Shown here piece by piece: positions 43,477-51,394 of a stretch of DNA of 64,000 nt. The DNA comes from an uncultured Candidatus Saccharibacteria bacterium (GTDB lineage: Bacteria; Patescibacteria; Saccharimonadia; Saccharimonadales; UBA4665). The notes under the pieces are model-generated. The model did not search any database. It had not been told where the DNA came from and saw only the letters and a list, made by a program, of their open reading frames with translations. The number at the start of each line of letters is the position of its first letter. Position 1 is the first letter of the stretch. The DNA is taken from positions 186,001 through 250,000 of the forward strand of contig CAMLQK010000001.1 of NCBI GenBank assembly GCA_946482285.1. Reading direction: 5' to 3'. The position numbers and the translations under genes were made by a program.

Positions 43477-44787
43477 TTATGGGGCAAAGGTCTTGCGCAG
43501 CCATTCATCGAGGCTGCCTCCGCCTCCGCCTGCCATGCCAACTACTAAATCGCCGCTGCTTGTGTGCTTTTTGATCGCATCAGCGAGGCTCTGGTCTAAT
43601 TCTGCCGGCTCAGCTATGTGCGGGTCTGACAGGTGGGTGATGAGCTCGGCAGGCGTCAGGATTTTTTGGTCCGGATCTTCACGAGCCAAGTAACTCGGCG
43701 TCCAATACACTTTTTTTGCGCCTTCAAAACAATCTTTATACTGGTCTTTCATATAATGTTGCCGTCTATTTGTCAGTGGTTCGTACACTACAATAAGTTG
43801 CTGGTTGTTCCGTGCTGCCTGTTCGAGGGCAACACTCATAGCGCCACGGATCTTTTCCGGAGTGTGGGCATAGTCAGAATAGATATTAGGTGCAATTTGC
43901 TCCATGCGGCGGCTTAGGCCGGGAAAACGATTCATTATATGCACAAGCGTGCCTATAGCACTGCCAGTAGCCTTGTGGACAATTTGTATAGCTAACCAGG
44001 CATCAAGGCGATTGTAATGGCCAAGGACTTGCAAGTCATCGATGCCAGGTTCACCTGTTTCAAAAATATGCAGGCTATCAGTGCCCACACTTTGACTTGT
44101 TTGCAGACTCAGGTACTCTGCATCTTCCTGCCACAGGAACGTATGCCGGCTTTGTGAAATAAATTCCACAAATGCCTGTTGGTAGTCTTCGCGGGTGGGG
44201 AATATTTCGTGGTGGTCCCAGGTAACGCCGGTAATAAGGCTTAGCTGCGGGTTAAAGGCCAAGAAGTTGCGGTCGAATTCGTCGCACTCGTATACGAAGT
44301 ACTGCGATGACGGATCATAATGGCCCATATCGGCAAAGGTGGTTTTGGCTCCAACCGAGTAACTGATAGGGATACCCAGCTGCGTAAATAGCCAGATGAC
44401 CATGGCGGTTGTTGTGGTCTTGCCATGGGTGCCAGCAATTGCAATCATGTCCAATCCTTTTTGAGTGAGGATATGATTCAGTAAATCGTCGCGCTTGCTG
44501 GTTTTGATATTTTGTTCGCGGCAAAAAACTAGCTCTGGTGCGTTTGGATTTTCTATAGCAACCGCAGACGAGTAAACGTACCAGTCGATAGGGTTTTTGG
44601 CATGTAGCTTAGCAATTTCTTCACGGCTTTGGCCGATACGGACATCGGTTACGCCGTGTTTTTTGAGGTAATCAATGTATTGGGAGTGCTGCTTATCGGA
44701 TCCAGAAACCGTAAAACCTGCCTGTGAGGCAATAAGGGCAAGCGGGCCAATGGCCGCCCCGCCAATACCAGAGAAGAATATGTGCAT
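43477..44787 (-). CDS. murC: UDP-N-acetylmuramate-alanine ligase (Mur ligase)
   Basis: 436 residues, three-domain Mur ligase. N-terminal FSGIGGAAIGPLA, ATP loop GTHGKTTTT (119-127), YECDEFDRNF, GVTWDHHEIFP and the C-terminal domain SDYAHTPEKIRGAM with VYEPLTNRRQHYM. It adds the first amino acid to UDP-MurNAc in peptidoglycan synthesis. The related Mpl tripeptide ligase shares this layout, so MurC is the likelier but not certain call. A TACACT box 6 nt before ATG indicates a leaderless mRNA. Single-gene unit, which differs from the dcw-cluster position common in other bacteria. Confidence 0.85.
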   Translation of the reverse strand: MHIFFSGIGGAAIGPLALIASQAGFTVSGSDKQHSQYIDYLKKHGVTDVRIGQSREEIAKLHAKNPIDWYVYSSAVAIENPNAPELVFCREQNIKTSKRDDLLNHILTQKGLDMIAIAGTHGKTTTTAMVIWLFTQLGIPISYSVGAKTTFADMGHYDPSSQYFVYECDEFDRNFLAFNPQLSLITGVTWDHHEIFPTREDYQQAFVEFISQSRHTFLWQEDAEYLSLQTSQSVGTDSLHIFETGEPGIDDLQVLGHYNRLDAWLAIQIVHKATGSAIGTLVHIMNRFPGLSRRMEQIAPNIYSDYAHTPEKIRGAMSVALEQAARNNQQLIVVYEPLTNRRQHYMKDQYKDCFEGAKKVYWTPSYLAREDPDQKILTPAELITHLSDPHIAEPAELDQSLADAIKKHTSSGDLVVGMAGGGGGSLDEWLRKTFAP

Positions 44788-44793
44788 ACAACC

Positions 44794-44799
44794 AGTGTA
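44794..44799 (-). promoter_or_regulatory. -10 box of a leaderless murC transcript
   Basis: TACACT with 6 nt to the ATG at 44787 on the minus strand. Confidence 0.5.
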
Positions 44800-44848
44800 T
44801 CACGCCAGATATGCTACACTGTAAAAAGACCGGAAAAGCATAAGATGT

Positions 44849-45460
44849 ATGAATAAAAAATACTGGCATCATATTTGGACCACTCGTGTCCGCCCCATAA
44901 AAGTGTGGTATTTGGTAGCGCTTACTGCCATTAGCGCACTTGTTTGCGTGGGTGCCCTGCGTAATAACAATCAGACTATGGGTGACTTGCGTAGCAATGT
45001 CTATTCTGCCGACAAAAATGACGGTGATGTCGTTAACGCTTTGCAGAAGTTGCAGGCATACGTGACCACCCACATGAATACTAGTTTGGTGAGCGGAGAA
45101 AATCCGGTATACCCGCCAATTCAATTGCAATATACATACCAGCGTTTGCAGGATGAGGCAAAGCTGAAAGCCGCCGCCGCCAATGCAACTCTGTACTCCC
45201 AGGCTCAAGCTTATTGCGAACAGCAAAACCCCACAGATTTTTCGGGGCGCAACCGCGTACCGTGTATAGAGCAGTATGTCACCAGCCGTGGAGGCCAAAA
45301 GGCTGCGGCTATTCCTGACAGCATGTATAAATTCAACTTTGCCTCGCCGCGCTGGTCGCCCGACCTTGCTGGCTGGACGCTATTGCTAACCATTCTTTTG
45401 GGGATTGTGACACTCTTCCGTATCGCAGCTGGCTGGCTATTAAAGCGCTTCACAAAGTAG
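44849..45460 (+). CDS. Two-helix membrane protein with Cys-containing extracellular loop
   Basis: 203 residues. One transmembrane helix near 19-37, a ~120-residue extracytoplasmic domain with coiled-coil-like heptads (VVNALQKLQAYVTTHMN, YQRLQDEAKLKAAAAN) and two Cys (QAYCEQQ, RVPCIEQY) that could form a disulfide, and a second helix near 172-195. Both ends are basic and cytoplasmic. The divergent TACACT of murC and a plus-strand TACACT lie upstream. The function is unknown; a disulfide would fit the DsbA-like enzyme encoded at 32529. Confidence 0.6.
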   Translation: MNKKYWHHIWTTRVRPIKVWYLVALTAISALVCVGALRNNNQTMGDLRSNVYSADKNDGDVVNALQKLQAYVTTHMNTSLVSGENPVYPPIQLQYTYQRLQDEAKLKAAAANATLYSQAQAYCEQQNPTDFSGRNRVPCIEQYVTSRGGQKAAAIPDSMYKFNFASPRWSPDLAGWTLLLTILLGIVTLFRIAAGWLLKRFTK

Positions 45461-45486
45461 CAGGTATATCATCATAGGCATTTAGC

Positions 45487-45662
45487 CCGTAAGTCGCATA
45501 TGTGATGTGGGCCGTCTTTACTTTACGCCTAAAAGAAAGGGAGCGATCATGCGTACCCATTAGGAGTTGCCATACTTGGTATGGCCAAAACGGCGCATAC
45601 ACGCCCGGCGAGCTATACGGTATTTTGCACAATCAGCTCACCAATTTTGTCCGATAGAGAGG
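45487..45662 (+). other. Small stand-alone unit: strong Shine-Dalgarno, 4-codon ORF, hairpin
   Basis: The 260-base gap between convergent genes is not featureless. AAAGGAG (45537-45543) stands 5 nt before ATG 45549, which opens only Met-Arg-Thr-His-stop. A perfect 7-bp hairpin GCCATAC-TTG-GTATGGC (45569-45585) follows. Two other plus frames stay open to 45657 and 45665; one reads ERSCVPIRSCHTWYGQNGAY and looks protein-like but starts only at GTG 45508. The unit is closed by the terminator at 45663-45709. It could be a small RNA, a leader peptide relic or a degraded gene. Confidence 0.3.
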
Positions 45663-45709
45663 CATAAACCTAAAAAACCCGGCGAGAGACCGGGCCTTTT
45701 AGGTTTATG
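45663..45709. terminator. Large bidirectional terminator
   Basis: Outer 13-bp stem CATAAACCTAAAA / TTTTAGGTTTATG with inner CCCGG/CCGGG hairpin. A-run on the left and T-run on the right let it serve both the plus-strand unit and the minus-strand gene ending at 45721. Confidence 0.85.
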
Positions 45710-45720
45710 ACAAGTGGATG

Positions 45721-46371
45721 TTAGTTTCCAGTAGTCGTGTTATTGTTAGTGGCATTTTGGGAGGTGCCAGTTGTAGATTGGGTTGTGCTTCCTGTGGTAT
45801 TGCCAGTGCTAGAAGTAGTGCTACACTTCTGGCCATTTGGATTCTGCTTGATCCATTCGTTGATGGTTTTTACAACTTGACCGTCATCTTTCAGGTTTTC
45901 CCAGAAAGTGATTTTGTCACGGTTGATGATCATTTGGTCGCCAGGGCCATGCAATTCACAGCCAAGCTTAATGAGTGTGAATTGGTCTGTCTTCGATGTT
46001 TCCTTATTGTCGCCCGATTGTGATTGTGAGTTCAGGTAGAAAATATTTTGCAGGTTAACAAAGCGTGAATTAAGGCTGCTGATTTTACCAAAGTATACTT
46101 GGCCGTTTTCCAGGAACACAGCCTGGTAGTTGTCTTTGGCTATGTACTGAGACTCGTTCGGATTGTTGTTGCGCATCAAAAGCACAATAGCCAAAGCTAT
46201 AATTGTGATAGAGAATAGCAACACAACGTTAACTATACGGATCCACTTTGGAATGGTGTCCCAATTAACATGATGTTTTGGCGCCTCATGTTGCGCTTGA
46301 CCAGAGGTGGCAGCTACCGGAGTGCTGTGCACTTGCTGCGCTGGTTGGCCGTTACGATTCCTAAAATCCAT
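45721..46371 (-). CDS. Single-pass membrane protein with Thr/Asn-rich tail
   Basis: 216 residues. A Gln/His-rich cytoplasmic N-terminus (1-38), one transmembrane helix (about 43-65), a compact extracellular domain containing DNYQAVFLENGQVYFGKISS and LIKLGCELHGPGDQMIINRD, then a Ser/Thr/Asn/Gly tail of ~40 residues. The D-x-Y-Q-A-V-F-L-x-N-G-Q-V-Y-F-G segment is a strong, distinctive beta motif that I associate with a conserved family in Saccharibacteria and related lineages. The tail may span the wall or be glycosylated. GGGAG and an upstream region precede ATG 46371. Role unknown. Confidence 0.65.
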   Translation of the reverse strand: MDFRNRNGQPAQQVHSTPVAATSGQAQHEAPKHHVNWDTIPKWIRIVNVVLLFSITIIALAIVLLMRNNNPNESQYIAKDNYQAVFLENGQVYFGKISSLNSRFVNLQNIFYLNSQSQSGDNKETSKTDQFTLIKLGCELHGPGDQMIINRDKITFWENLKDDGQVVKTINEWIKQNPNGQKCSTTSSTGNTTGSTTQSTTGTSQNATNNNTTTGN

Positions 46372-46460
46372 ATTTCTCTCCCGCCCAATTTATGAGTGAT
46401 TTATAGCCATAAGTGTAATACATTAGATGGCCAATATGCAAATACTCTCCGTAAAAACTG

Positions 46461-46490
46461 TTGACAAAAGAAAAATACCCGCGTTATGGT
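46461..46490 (+). promoter_or_regulatory. Promoter of the 65-residue protein
   Basis: TTGACA (46461-46466), 18-nt spacer, TATGGT (46485-46490), then a ~35-nt leader with a purine-rich Shine-Dalgarno region. Confidence 0.65.
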
Positions 46491-46532
46491 AGGGATACCA
46501 TTACTAATCCATAAGAGAGGGAAAATCTAGAA

Positions 46533-46730
46533 ATGGCATATAAGCACACAAACTCTAAGGGCGTTACCTACTACTTGAACTCAAAGAAGGTCGTCCTCCG
46601 TGGTGGCAAAGAACAGACCATCTACTACTTCAGTAAAGATGAGCGTCCAGAGGGTTGTGACCTTCCTGACGGTTACTCTGTCAACGAAAACCCACGCAAC
46701 GGTTTCTTGACCGTAAAGCGCAACAAGTAG
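46533..46730 (+). CDS. Small basic conserved protein (65 residues)
   Basis: A compact beta-rich peptide: VTYYLNSKKVVLRGGKEQTIYYFSK followed by PDGYSVNENPRNGFLTVKR, shown here in part. It is basic, has no Cys and no membrane segment. The pattern K-G-x-x-Y-Y-L ... L-R-G-G-x-x-Q-x-I-Y-Y-F is one I associate with CPR bacteria, where its role is not known to me. Strong promoter, own terminator and short length suggest a highly expressed single-gene unit, perhaps a nucleic-acid or ribosome-associated protein. Confidence 0.7.
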   Translation: MAYKHTNSKGVTYYLNSKKVVLRGGKEQTIYYFSKDERPEGCDLPDGYSVNENPRNGFLTVKRNK

Positions 46731-46741
46731 TTTCGCTTTTT

Positions 46742-46776
46742 AAAGCGCCTTGGCTGTAATATTCCAAGGTGCTTTT
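46742..46776 (+). terminator. Intrinsic terminator
   Basis: AAAGCGCCTTGG / CCAAGGTGCTTT stem (one mismatch), 10-nt loop and T-rich tail, 11 nt after the stop. Confidence 0.8.
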
Positions 46777-46810
46777 GTTTTTTCCTCTCTGACTCTCTTG
46801 GAATCTTTGC

Positions 46811-46816
46811 TATAGT
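46811..46816 (+). promoter_or_regulatory. -10 box of a leaderless ABC transporter operon
   Basis: TATAGT with 6 nt to the ATG at 46823. Confidence 0.5.
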
Positions 46817-46822
46817 AACCTT

Positions 46823-47581
46823 ATGCAAGATTCAATTTTACAGGTTACTAACCTGCGAAAAACATATGGCGGCAAAGAAGTTGTCAAAGGTATCAGCTTT
46901 GAAGTCCAGAAGGGCGAGATCTTTGGTATCCTTGGGCCAAACGGCGCCGGCAAAACCACGACACTCGAAATGATTGAAGCCTTGCGGCCAATTGATGACG
47001 GCAGTGTAACGCTTGATGGCATTGACGTCCGTAAGCACCCCCAAAAAATCAAAGAAATCATTGGGATCCAGTTGCAAAGCTCCAGTTTTTACGACAAAGT
47101 CAATTTGCGTGAACAATTGCGCATGTTTGGCGGTTTTTATGGCACCAACGTGCATCCCGACGAGCTGCTTGCCGAGGTTGAACTAACCGAAAAAGCTACC
47201 TCATATGTCGAAAGTTTAAGCGGAGGCCAAAAACAGCGTTTTAGCATTGCGACTGCGTTAGTGAACAGTCCTAAAGTTTTGTTTTTGGACGAGCCCACGA
47301 CTGGCCTCGACCCTCAGGCCCGGCGCCATTTATGGGATTTGATTGAAAAAATCAAGACCAAGGGTATTACGGTGATGCTAACAACCCACTACATGGATGA
47401 GGCTGAGCTTTTATGTGACCGTGCGGCGGTTATGGACAACGGTGAAATCATAGCCCTTGATACACCGAAGCAACTCATCCAGAACTTGCTGGATAAAGGC
47501 TTTAAAAAGGATGTTATGGTGCAGCAGGCAAACCTAGAGGATGTATTTATCGATCTAACGGGAAAGGACTTGAGGGAATAG
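46823..47581 (+). CDS. ABC transporter ATP-binding protein (DrrA/ABC-2 exporter type)
   Basis: 252 residues. Walker A GPNGAGKTT, Q-loop IQLQSSSF, signature LSGGQKQRFS, Walker B VLFLDEPTTGLD and H-loop TTHYMDEAE are all intact. The short C-terminal extension ends in LEDVFIDLTGKDL, typical of ABC-2 exporters of the DrrA/NatA class. It should pair with the permease 1 nt downstream to export a drug, lipid or polysaccharide precursor. The substrate is not readable. Confidence 0.9.
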   Translation: MQDSILQVTNLRKTYGGKEVVKGISFEVQKGEIFGILGPNGAGKTTTLEMIEALRPIDDGSVTLDGIDVRKHPQKIKEIIGIQLQSSSFYDKVNLREQLRMFGGFYGTNVHPDELLAEVELTEKATSYVESLSGGQKQRFSIATALVNSPKVLFLDEPTTGLDPQARRHLWDLIEKIKTKGITVMLTTHYMDEAELLCDRAAVMDNGEIIALDTPKQLIQNLLDKGFKKDVMVQQANLEDVFIDLTGKDLRE

Positions 47582-47582
47582 T

Positions 47583-48686
47583 ATGGTCCAGTATATTCGT
47601 ACTGTGTGGATTTTGGCACTCAGTCTCATCCGCAGGTTCTTTCGTGACAAAGTAGCACTTTTCTTCACTTTTTTGTTTCCGCTGCTATTCCTCTTTGTGT
47701 TCGGCAGTCTTAACAATAACAGCGATGTTAACTTTAACATAGCGCTTATCAACCACTCCGACAGTAGTTTTGCGAAAAGTTTCGAAAAAGAAGTGCGTAA
47801 CAACAAGATCTTCAAGGTCAATGACACGGTAAGTTCAATTGACCAGGCCAAAGAGAAGATGGGCCGTGGTGAACTAGATAGCGTCATTGAGCTGCCAGAG
47901 GCTTTTGGCGATCCGAACAAACAAAAACTGCCGTCAGGCAAACTAGTAGTGTATTACGAGGATGCCAGCCCGCAAACCGGACAGACATTGGCGAGTATTA
48001 TGCAGCAACAGTTAGACGTGATAAATAAAAAGCTAACCAGCCACACCGATCCATTCGTAGTAGAGCAGAAATCAACAAAGACTGCTAACCTATCGTCGTT
48101 TGATTACGTATTCTCTGGCTTGCTTGGTTTTTCAATTCTGTCGCTCGGTATCTTTGGTATGGCCAATGGCTTTCCGGCAGATAAAAAAGCCGGTATTTTA
48201 CGCCGCTTACGGGCAACACCCTTGCGGTCGTCGCAACTTATTTTAGCTACGGCAATCAACTATATGCTAGTTGGAATTCTGTCACTCGTACTGATGTTTG
48301 CTGTCGGCATTATGGTGTTCGACTTTAACATGCGCGGCGATTACCTGAGTTTTACGGTATTTGCTATAGCCAGCATTGTTACGATGTTTGGGTTTGGACT
48401 AGCAATTGGCGGTTGGGCTAAGAATGAAAACCAGGCGGCACCCCTGTCTAACCTGGTGGCGTTCCCGCTGATGTTCCTGAGCGGTACGTTCTTCCCGCGT
48501 TTCCTAATGCCTGATTGGCTGGAAAGCCTCACTAAGTATCTGCCGCTTACGCCAATTATTGATGGCTTGCGGTATATCACCACCGAAGGAAAGACTTTGG
48601 CACACCTTGGTACCGAACTGCTGATTATGGCTGTGTGGACCGTGGTGATCTACGCCATTGCCATCCGTTTCTTCCGCTGGGAGTAG
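47583..48686 (+). CDS. ABC-2 type permease
   Basis: 367 residues. One N-terminal helix, a ~150-residue extracytoplasmic domain (SDVNFNIALINHSDSSFAKS, shown in part), then five C-terminal helices, including GILRRLRATPLRSSQL and the conserved GTFFPRFLMPDWLESLTKYLPLTP region near the last helices (part shown). This is the YhgE/DrrB-like ABC-2 architecture. It begins 1 nt after the ATPase stop, so the two form one exporter. Confidence 0.85.
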   Translation: MVQYIRTVWILALSLIRRFFRDKVALFFTFLFPLLFLFVFGSLNNNSDVNFNIALINHSDSSFAKSFEKEVRNNKIFKVNDTVSSIDQAKEKMGRGELDSVIELPEAFGDPNKQKLPSGKLVVYYEDASPQTGQTLASIMQQQLDVINKKLTSHTDPFVVEQKSTKTANLSSFDYVFSGLLGFSILSLGIFGMANGFPADKKAGILRRLRATPLRSSQLILATAINYMLVGILSLVLMFAVGIMVFDFNMRGDYLSFTVFAIASIVTMFGFGLAIGGWAKNENQAAPLSNLVAFPLMFLSGTFFPRFLMPDWLESLTKYLPLTPIIDGLRYITTEGKTLAHLGTELLIMAVWTVVIYAIAIRFFRWE

Positions 48687-48729
48687 TCTGTTAAGAACAA
48701 GCTGTTTATGGTATAATATAGATTAACGT

Positions 48730-49680
48730 ATGAACATGCTAAAACAGCTACCACGCCCATTCTTTGTGCTGGCGCCAATGGACGATGTTACCGATACTGT
48801 CTTCCGGCGTATGATTGCTGATACCGCCGCGCCTGACTTGTTCTTTACAGAGTTTGTGAATGTGGATGGTCTGCAAAGTCCTGGCCGCCAACACCTACTA
48901 AAGAAACTTCGCTATACCGAGGATGAGCGCCCATTAGTGGCACAGATTTGGGGCAAAGACCCTGAAAAATACTACAAGACTGCCCAAGAGCTGGTAGAAA
49001 TGGGTTTCGACGGCATTGACATCAATATGGGGTGTCCAGCAAAGCCAGTTATTAAAAATGGCTGCTGTAGTGCCCTTATAGAGAACCGTCCGTTGGCGCT
49101 TGAAATTATTCAAGCAACCCAGGAAGGTGCTGCCGGGAAAATTCCGGTTAGTGTTAAAACGCGATTAGGTTTCCGTACTGTCGATCTGACATGGCACGAA
49201 TTTTTACTACAGCAAGATCTGGATATGCTAACGGTGCATGGCCGTACACAGCGTGAAATGAGTGCCGTGCCGGCGCACTGGGACTTAATCGGCGAGGTCC
49301 GTGAGCTTCGCGACCGTATAGCACCACAGACTGTCATAGTTGGAAATGGCGATGTTTTGAACCATGCCCAGGGCTTGGCACTGGCTGAGCAATATAAGCT
49401 CGACGGTATTATGATTGGCCGCGGCATTTTTCAGGATCCATTTGCGTTTGCTGCCGAAAGCCCTTGGATGGCCTACACACGCGAGCAGCGGATAGCTTTG
49501 TTTGCCAAGCACGTCCGGATGTTTGTACGGACCTGGCAAAACAATGAACGGGCAATCGCTCCACTTAATAAATTCTGCAAGGTTTACATAAACCATTTTG
49601 ACGGTGCCAAGGAGCTGCGTGAGCGCTTGATGGCTTGTGAATCTGCTGATGAATTGCTGGAAATTTTAGACAACGCTTAG
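48730..49680 (+). CDS. dus: tRNA-dihydrouridine synthase
   Basis: 316 residues. FMN-binding TIM barrel with LAPMDDVTDTVFRR at the N-terminus, the catalytic Cys in DINMGCPAKPVIKNG, SVKTRLGF and TVHGRTQREM, then GNGDV and MIGRGIFQDPF at the phosphate-binding end. It reduces uridines in tRNA D-loops with NADPH. The N-G-C-C-S segment after the catalytic loop is unusual (G-A-G/C-A is common). Which position it modifies (DusA, B or C class) cannot be fixed; DusB-like is likeliest. TATAAT (48712-48717) lies 12 nt before ATG. Confidence 0.88.
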   Translation: MNMLKQLPRPFFVLAPMDDVTDTVFRRMIADTAAPDLFFTEFVNVDGLQSPGRQHLLKKLRYTEDERPLVAQIWGKDPEKYYKTAQELVEMGFDGIDINMGCPAKPVIKNGCCSALIENRPLALEIIQATQEGAAGKIPVSVKTRLGFRTVDLTWHEFLLQQDLDMLTVHGRTQREMSAVPAHWDLIGEVRELRDRIAPQTVIVGNGDVLNHAQGLALAEQYKLDGIMIGRGIFQDPFAFAAESPWMAYTREQRIALFAKHVRMFVRTWQNNERAIAPLNKFCKVYINHFDGAKELRERLMACESADELLEILDNA

Positions 49681-49711
49681 CCAACAGCTAACCGGGCTAC
49701 GTATAAGCTGA

Positions 49712-49717
49712 TATAAT
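49712..49717 (+). promoter_or_regulatory. -10 box of a leaderless second ABC operon
   Basis: TATAAT with 7 nt to the ATG at 49725. Confidence 0.6.
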
Positions 49718-49724
49718 AACGCCT

Positions 49725-50645
49725 ATGATTAAGGCAGAACACCTGACGAAGCGTTACCGCAAGAAAGTTGCGGTCAACGACATTTCTTTTGAAGTTGAAA
49801 CAGGCAAAGTTACGGGTTTTTTGGGTCCAAACGGCGCCGGCAAAAGTACTACGATGCGCCTTATGTTGGGGCTTGACAATGGTGAGGGCAGCACGACGTT
49901 TGACGGCAAAAAACTCCATGAATACTACAAGCCGTCCCAACAGGTCGGTATTCTGCTAGAGGCAAAAGCCTTCCATCCTACACGTTCGGCACAAAACCAC
50001 CTCAAGGTCTTGGCTACCGCAGGAGGGATAGATAGTGCCCGCATCGCTGAAGTCCTTGACATAGTCGGCCTTAGCGAAGTTGCCCGCAAGAAACCGGGCA
50101 AGTTTAGCTTGGGTATGAGCCAACGGCTGGGCATCGCCGCAGCAATTTTAGGCAAACCTAAATACCTAATGCTCGATGAGCCGGCAAATGGACTCGACCC
50201 TGAGGGCATAGCATGGTTGCGCCAATTTCTGAAAGATTATGCAGCTGAGGGAAATACCGTATTCGTATCAAGCCATTTGCTGAGTGAAATGGCATTGATG
50301 GCCGACAACGTGGTGGTGATTGGCAAAGGCAAAATGATCGCTAACACCTCTATGAAACAACTCATCGCTGGGAGCGGGCACTCCAGTATTTTTGTCCGGA
50401 CATCAGATAATACTAAATTACAGAAAGTATTGTCTGATGCACAGCTGACGTTTGAATTATTTGAAGATGGTCTGACGGTAAAGGGGTCTGATACGGACGC
50501 GATTGGCGCGCTGGCGTTTCAGAAAGGCCTGACTGTATTGGAGCTTGCAAAGCACAATGCCTCACTCGAGGATGCGTTCCTGGAACTGACAGCTGATGCT
50601 CAAGAATACCAAACGCACACTGATGACCAGAAAGGCAAGAAGTAA
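49725..50645 (+). CDS. ABC transporter ATP-binding protein (BcrA/NatA-like)
   Basis: 306 residues. Walker A GPNGAGKST, variant signature FSLGMSQRLGIA as in bacitracin/lantibiotic-type exporters, Walker B YLMLDEPANGLDPEG and switch His in VSSHLLSEM. A ~90-residue C-terminal extension (VRTSDNTKLQKVLSD ... ASLEDAFLELTAD) is common in this class. With the permease overlapping its stop it forms a second exporter, probably for a peptide or drug. Confidence 0.9.
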   Translation: MIKAEHLTKRYRKKVAVNDISFEVETGKVTGFLGPNGAGKSTTMRLMLGLDNGEGSTTFDGKKLHEYYKPSQQVGILLEAKAFHPTRSAQNHLKVLATAGGIDSARIAEVLDIVGLSEVARKKPGKFSLGMSQRLGIAAAILGKPKYLMLDEPANGLDPEGIAWLRQFLKDYAAEGNTVFVSSHLLSEMALMADNVVVIGKGKMIANTSMKQLIAGSGHSSIFVRTSDNTKLQKVLSDAQLTFELFEDGLTVKGSDTDAIGALAFQKGLTVLELAKHNASLEDAFLELTADAQEYQTHTDDQKGKK

Positions 50646-51394
50646 TGCTGGCTACCCTGAAAGCTGAATACCGAAAGCTGTATACTATCCGTTCGACATA
50701 TATTATAAGCGGTTTGTCTATAGTATTTTTGGCGGCTATCTCGTTTTGGTTTGTAGGTTACAAGGCGGATCCCACCTCTGCGCTGAACGCAAATATTGTT
50801 AGTCGTGAATTACTGAGTAATATTAGCTTTTTAGCAATTTTTGCAGCTATCGTATCTATCCTGTCAATTACGCACGAGTACCGATACAACACAATCATGT
50901 ATACGCTTACAGCATCCAATAGCCGGAGTAAGGTATTGCTTTCCAAGTTTATAGCTACTATTAGTTTTTCTGTGCTATATATCGCCGTGGGGCTTGCGGT
51001 CGCTGTCGGGGCATTATTGTTTGGGATGCAATTAGCCGACATAAACCTTATTAAGCAGTACGTGGACTGGGGTGACCTATTATGGCGTCTTGGTTTTTAC
51101 GCCATCGGCTTCGCCTCTATGGGCTTGTTGTTCGGCTTTCTTTTCAGGAACGTCGTGGGTGCCGTTGTAACTATTCTGTTAATGCCCGCAACAATTGAAC
51201 AGCTACTGAGCCTGGCACTCAAAGATAACGCTGTATATTTGCCATTTAGGGCTCTGTATGCGGTTGTTTCTCCCGGCGGTATGGATCCAAACGCGCTTAG
51301 TCCCACTAAGGCGGCATGGGTATTTGGTGTGTATTTTGTTGTGGGGTGGATTGTTGCCTGGATTTTGTTTGTGCGCCGTGACGCGACAAACTAG
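50645..51394 (+). CDS. ABC-2 type permease (six helices)
   Basis: 249 residues, six hydrophobic helices and no large extracytoplasmic domain, as in NatB/BcrB-type permeases. The first helix is preceded by LKAEYRKLYTIRSTY, the coupling segment usual in this class, and ITHEYRYNTIMYTLT is the matching intracellular loop. ATG overlaps the ATPase stop by one base (TAATG). Its own stop overlaps the convergent gene at 51391. Confidence 0.85.
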   Translation: MLATLKAEYRKLYTIRSTYIISGLSIVFLAAISFWFVGYKADPTSALNANIVSRELLSNISFLAIFAAIVSILSITHEYRYNTIMYTLTASNSRSKVLLSKFIATISFSVLYIAVGLAVAVGALLFGMQLADINLIKQYVDWGDLLWRLGFYAIGFASMGLLFGFLFRNVVGAVVTILLMPATIEQLLSLALKDNAVYLPFRALYAVVSPGGMDPNALSPTKAAWVFGVYFVVGWIVAWILFVRRDATN

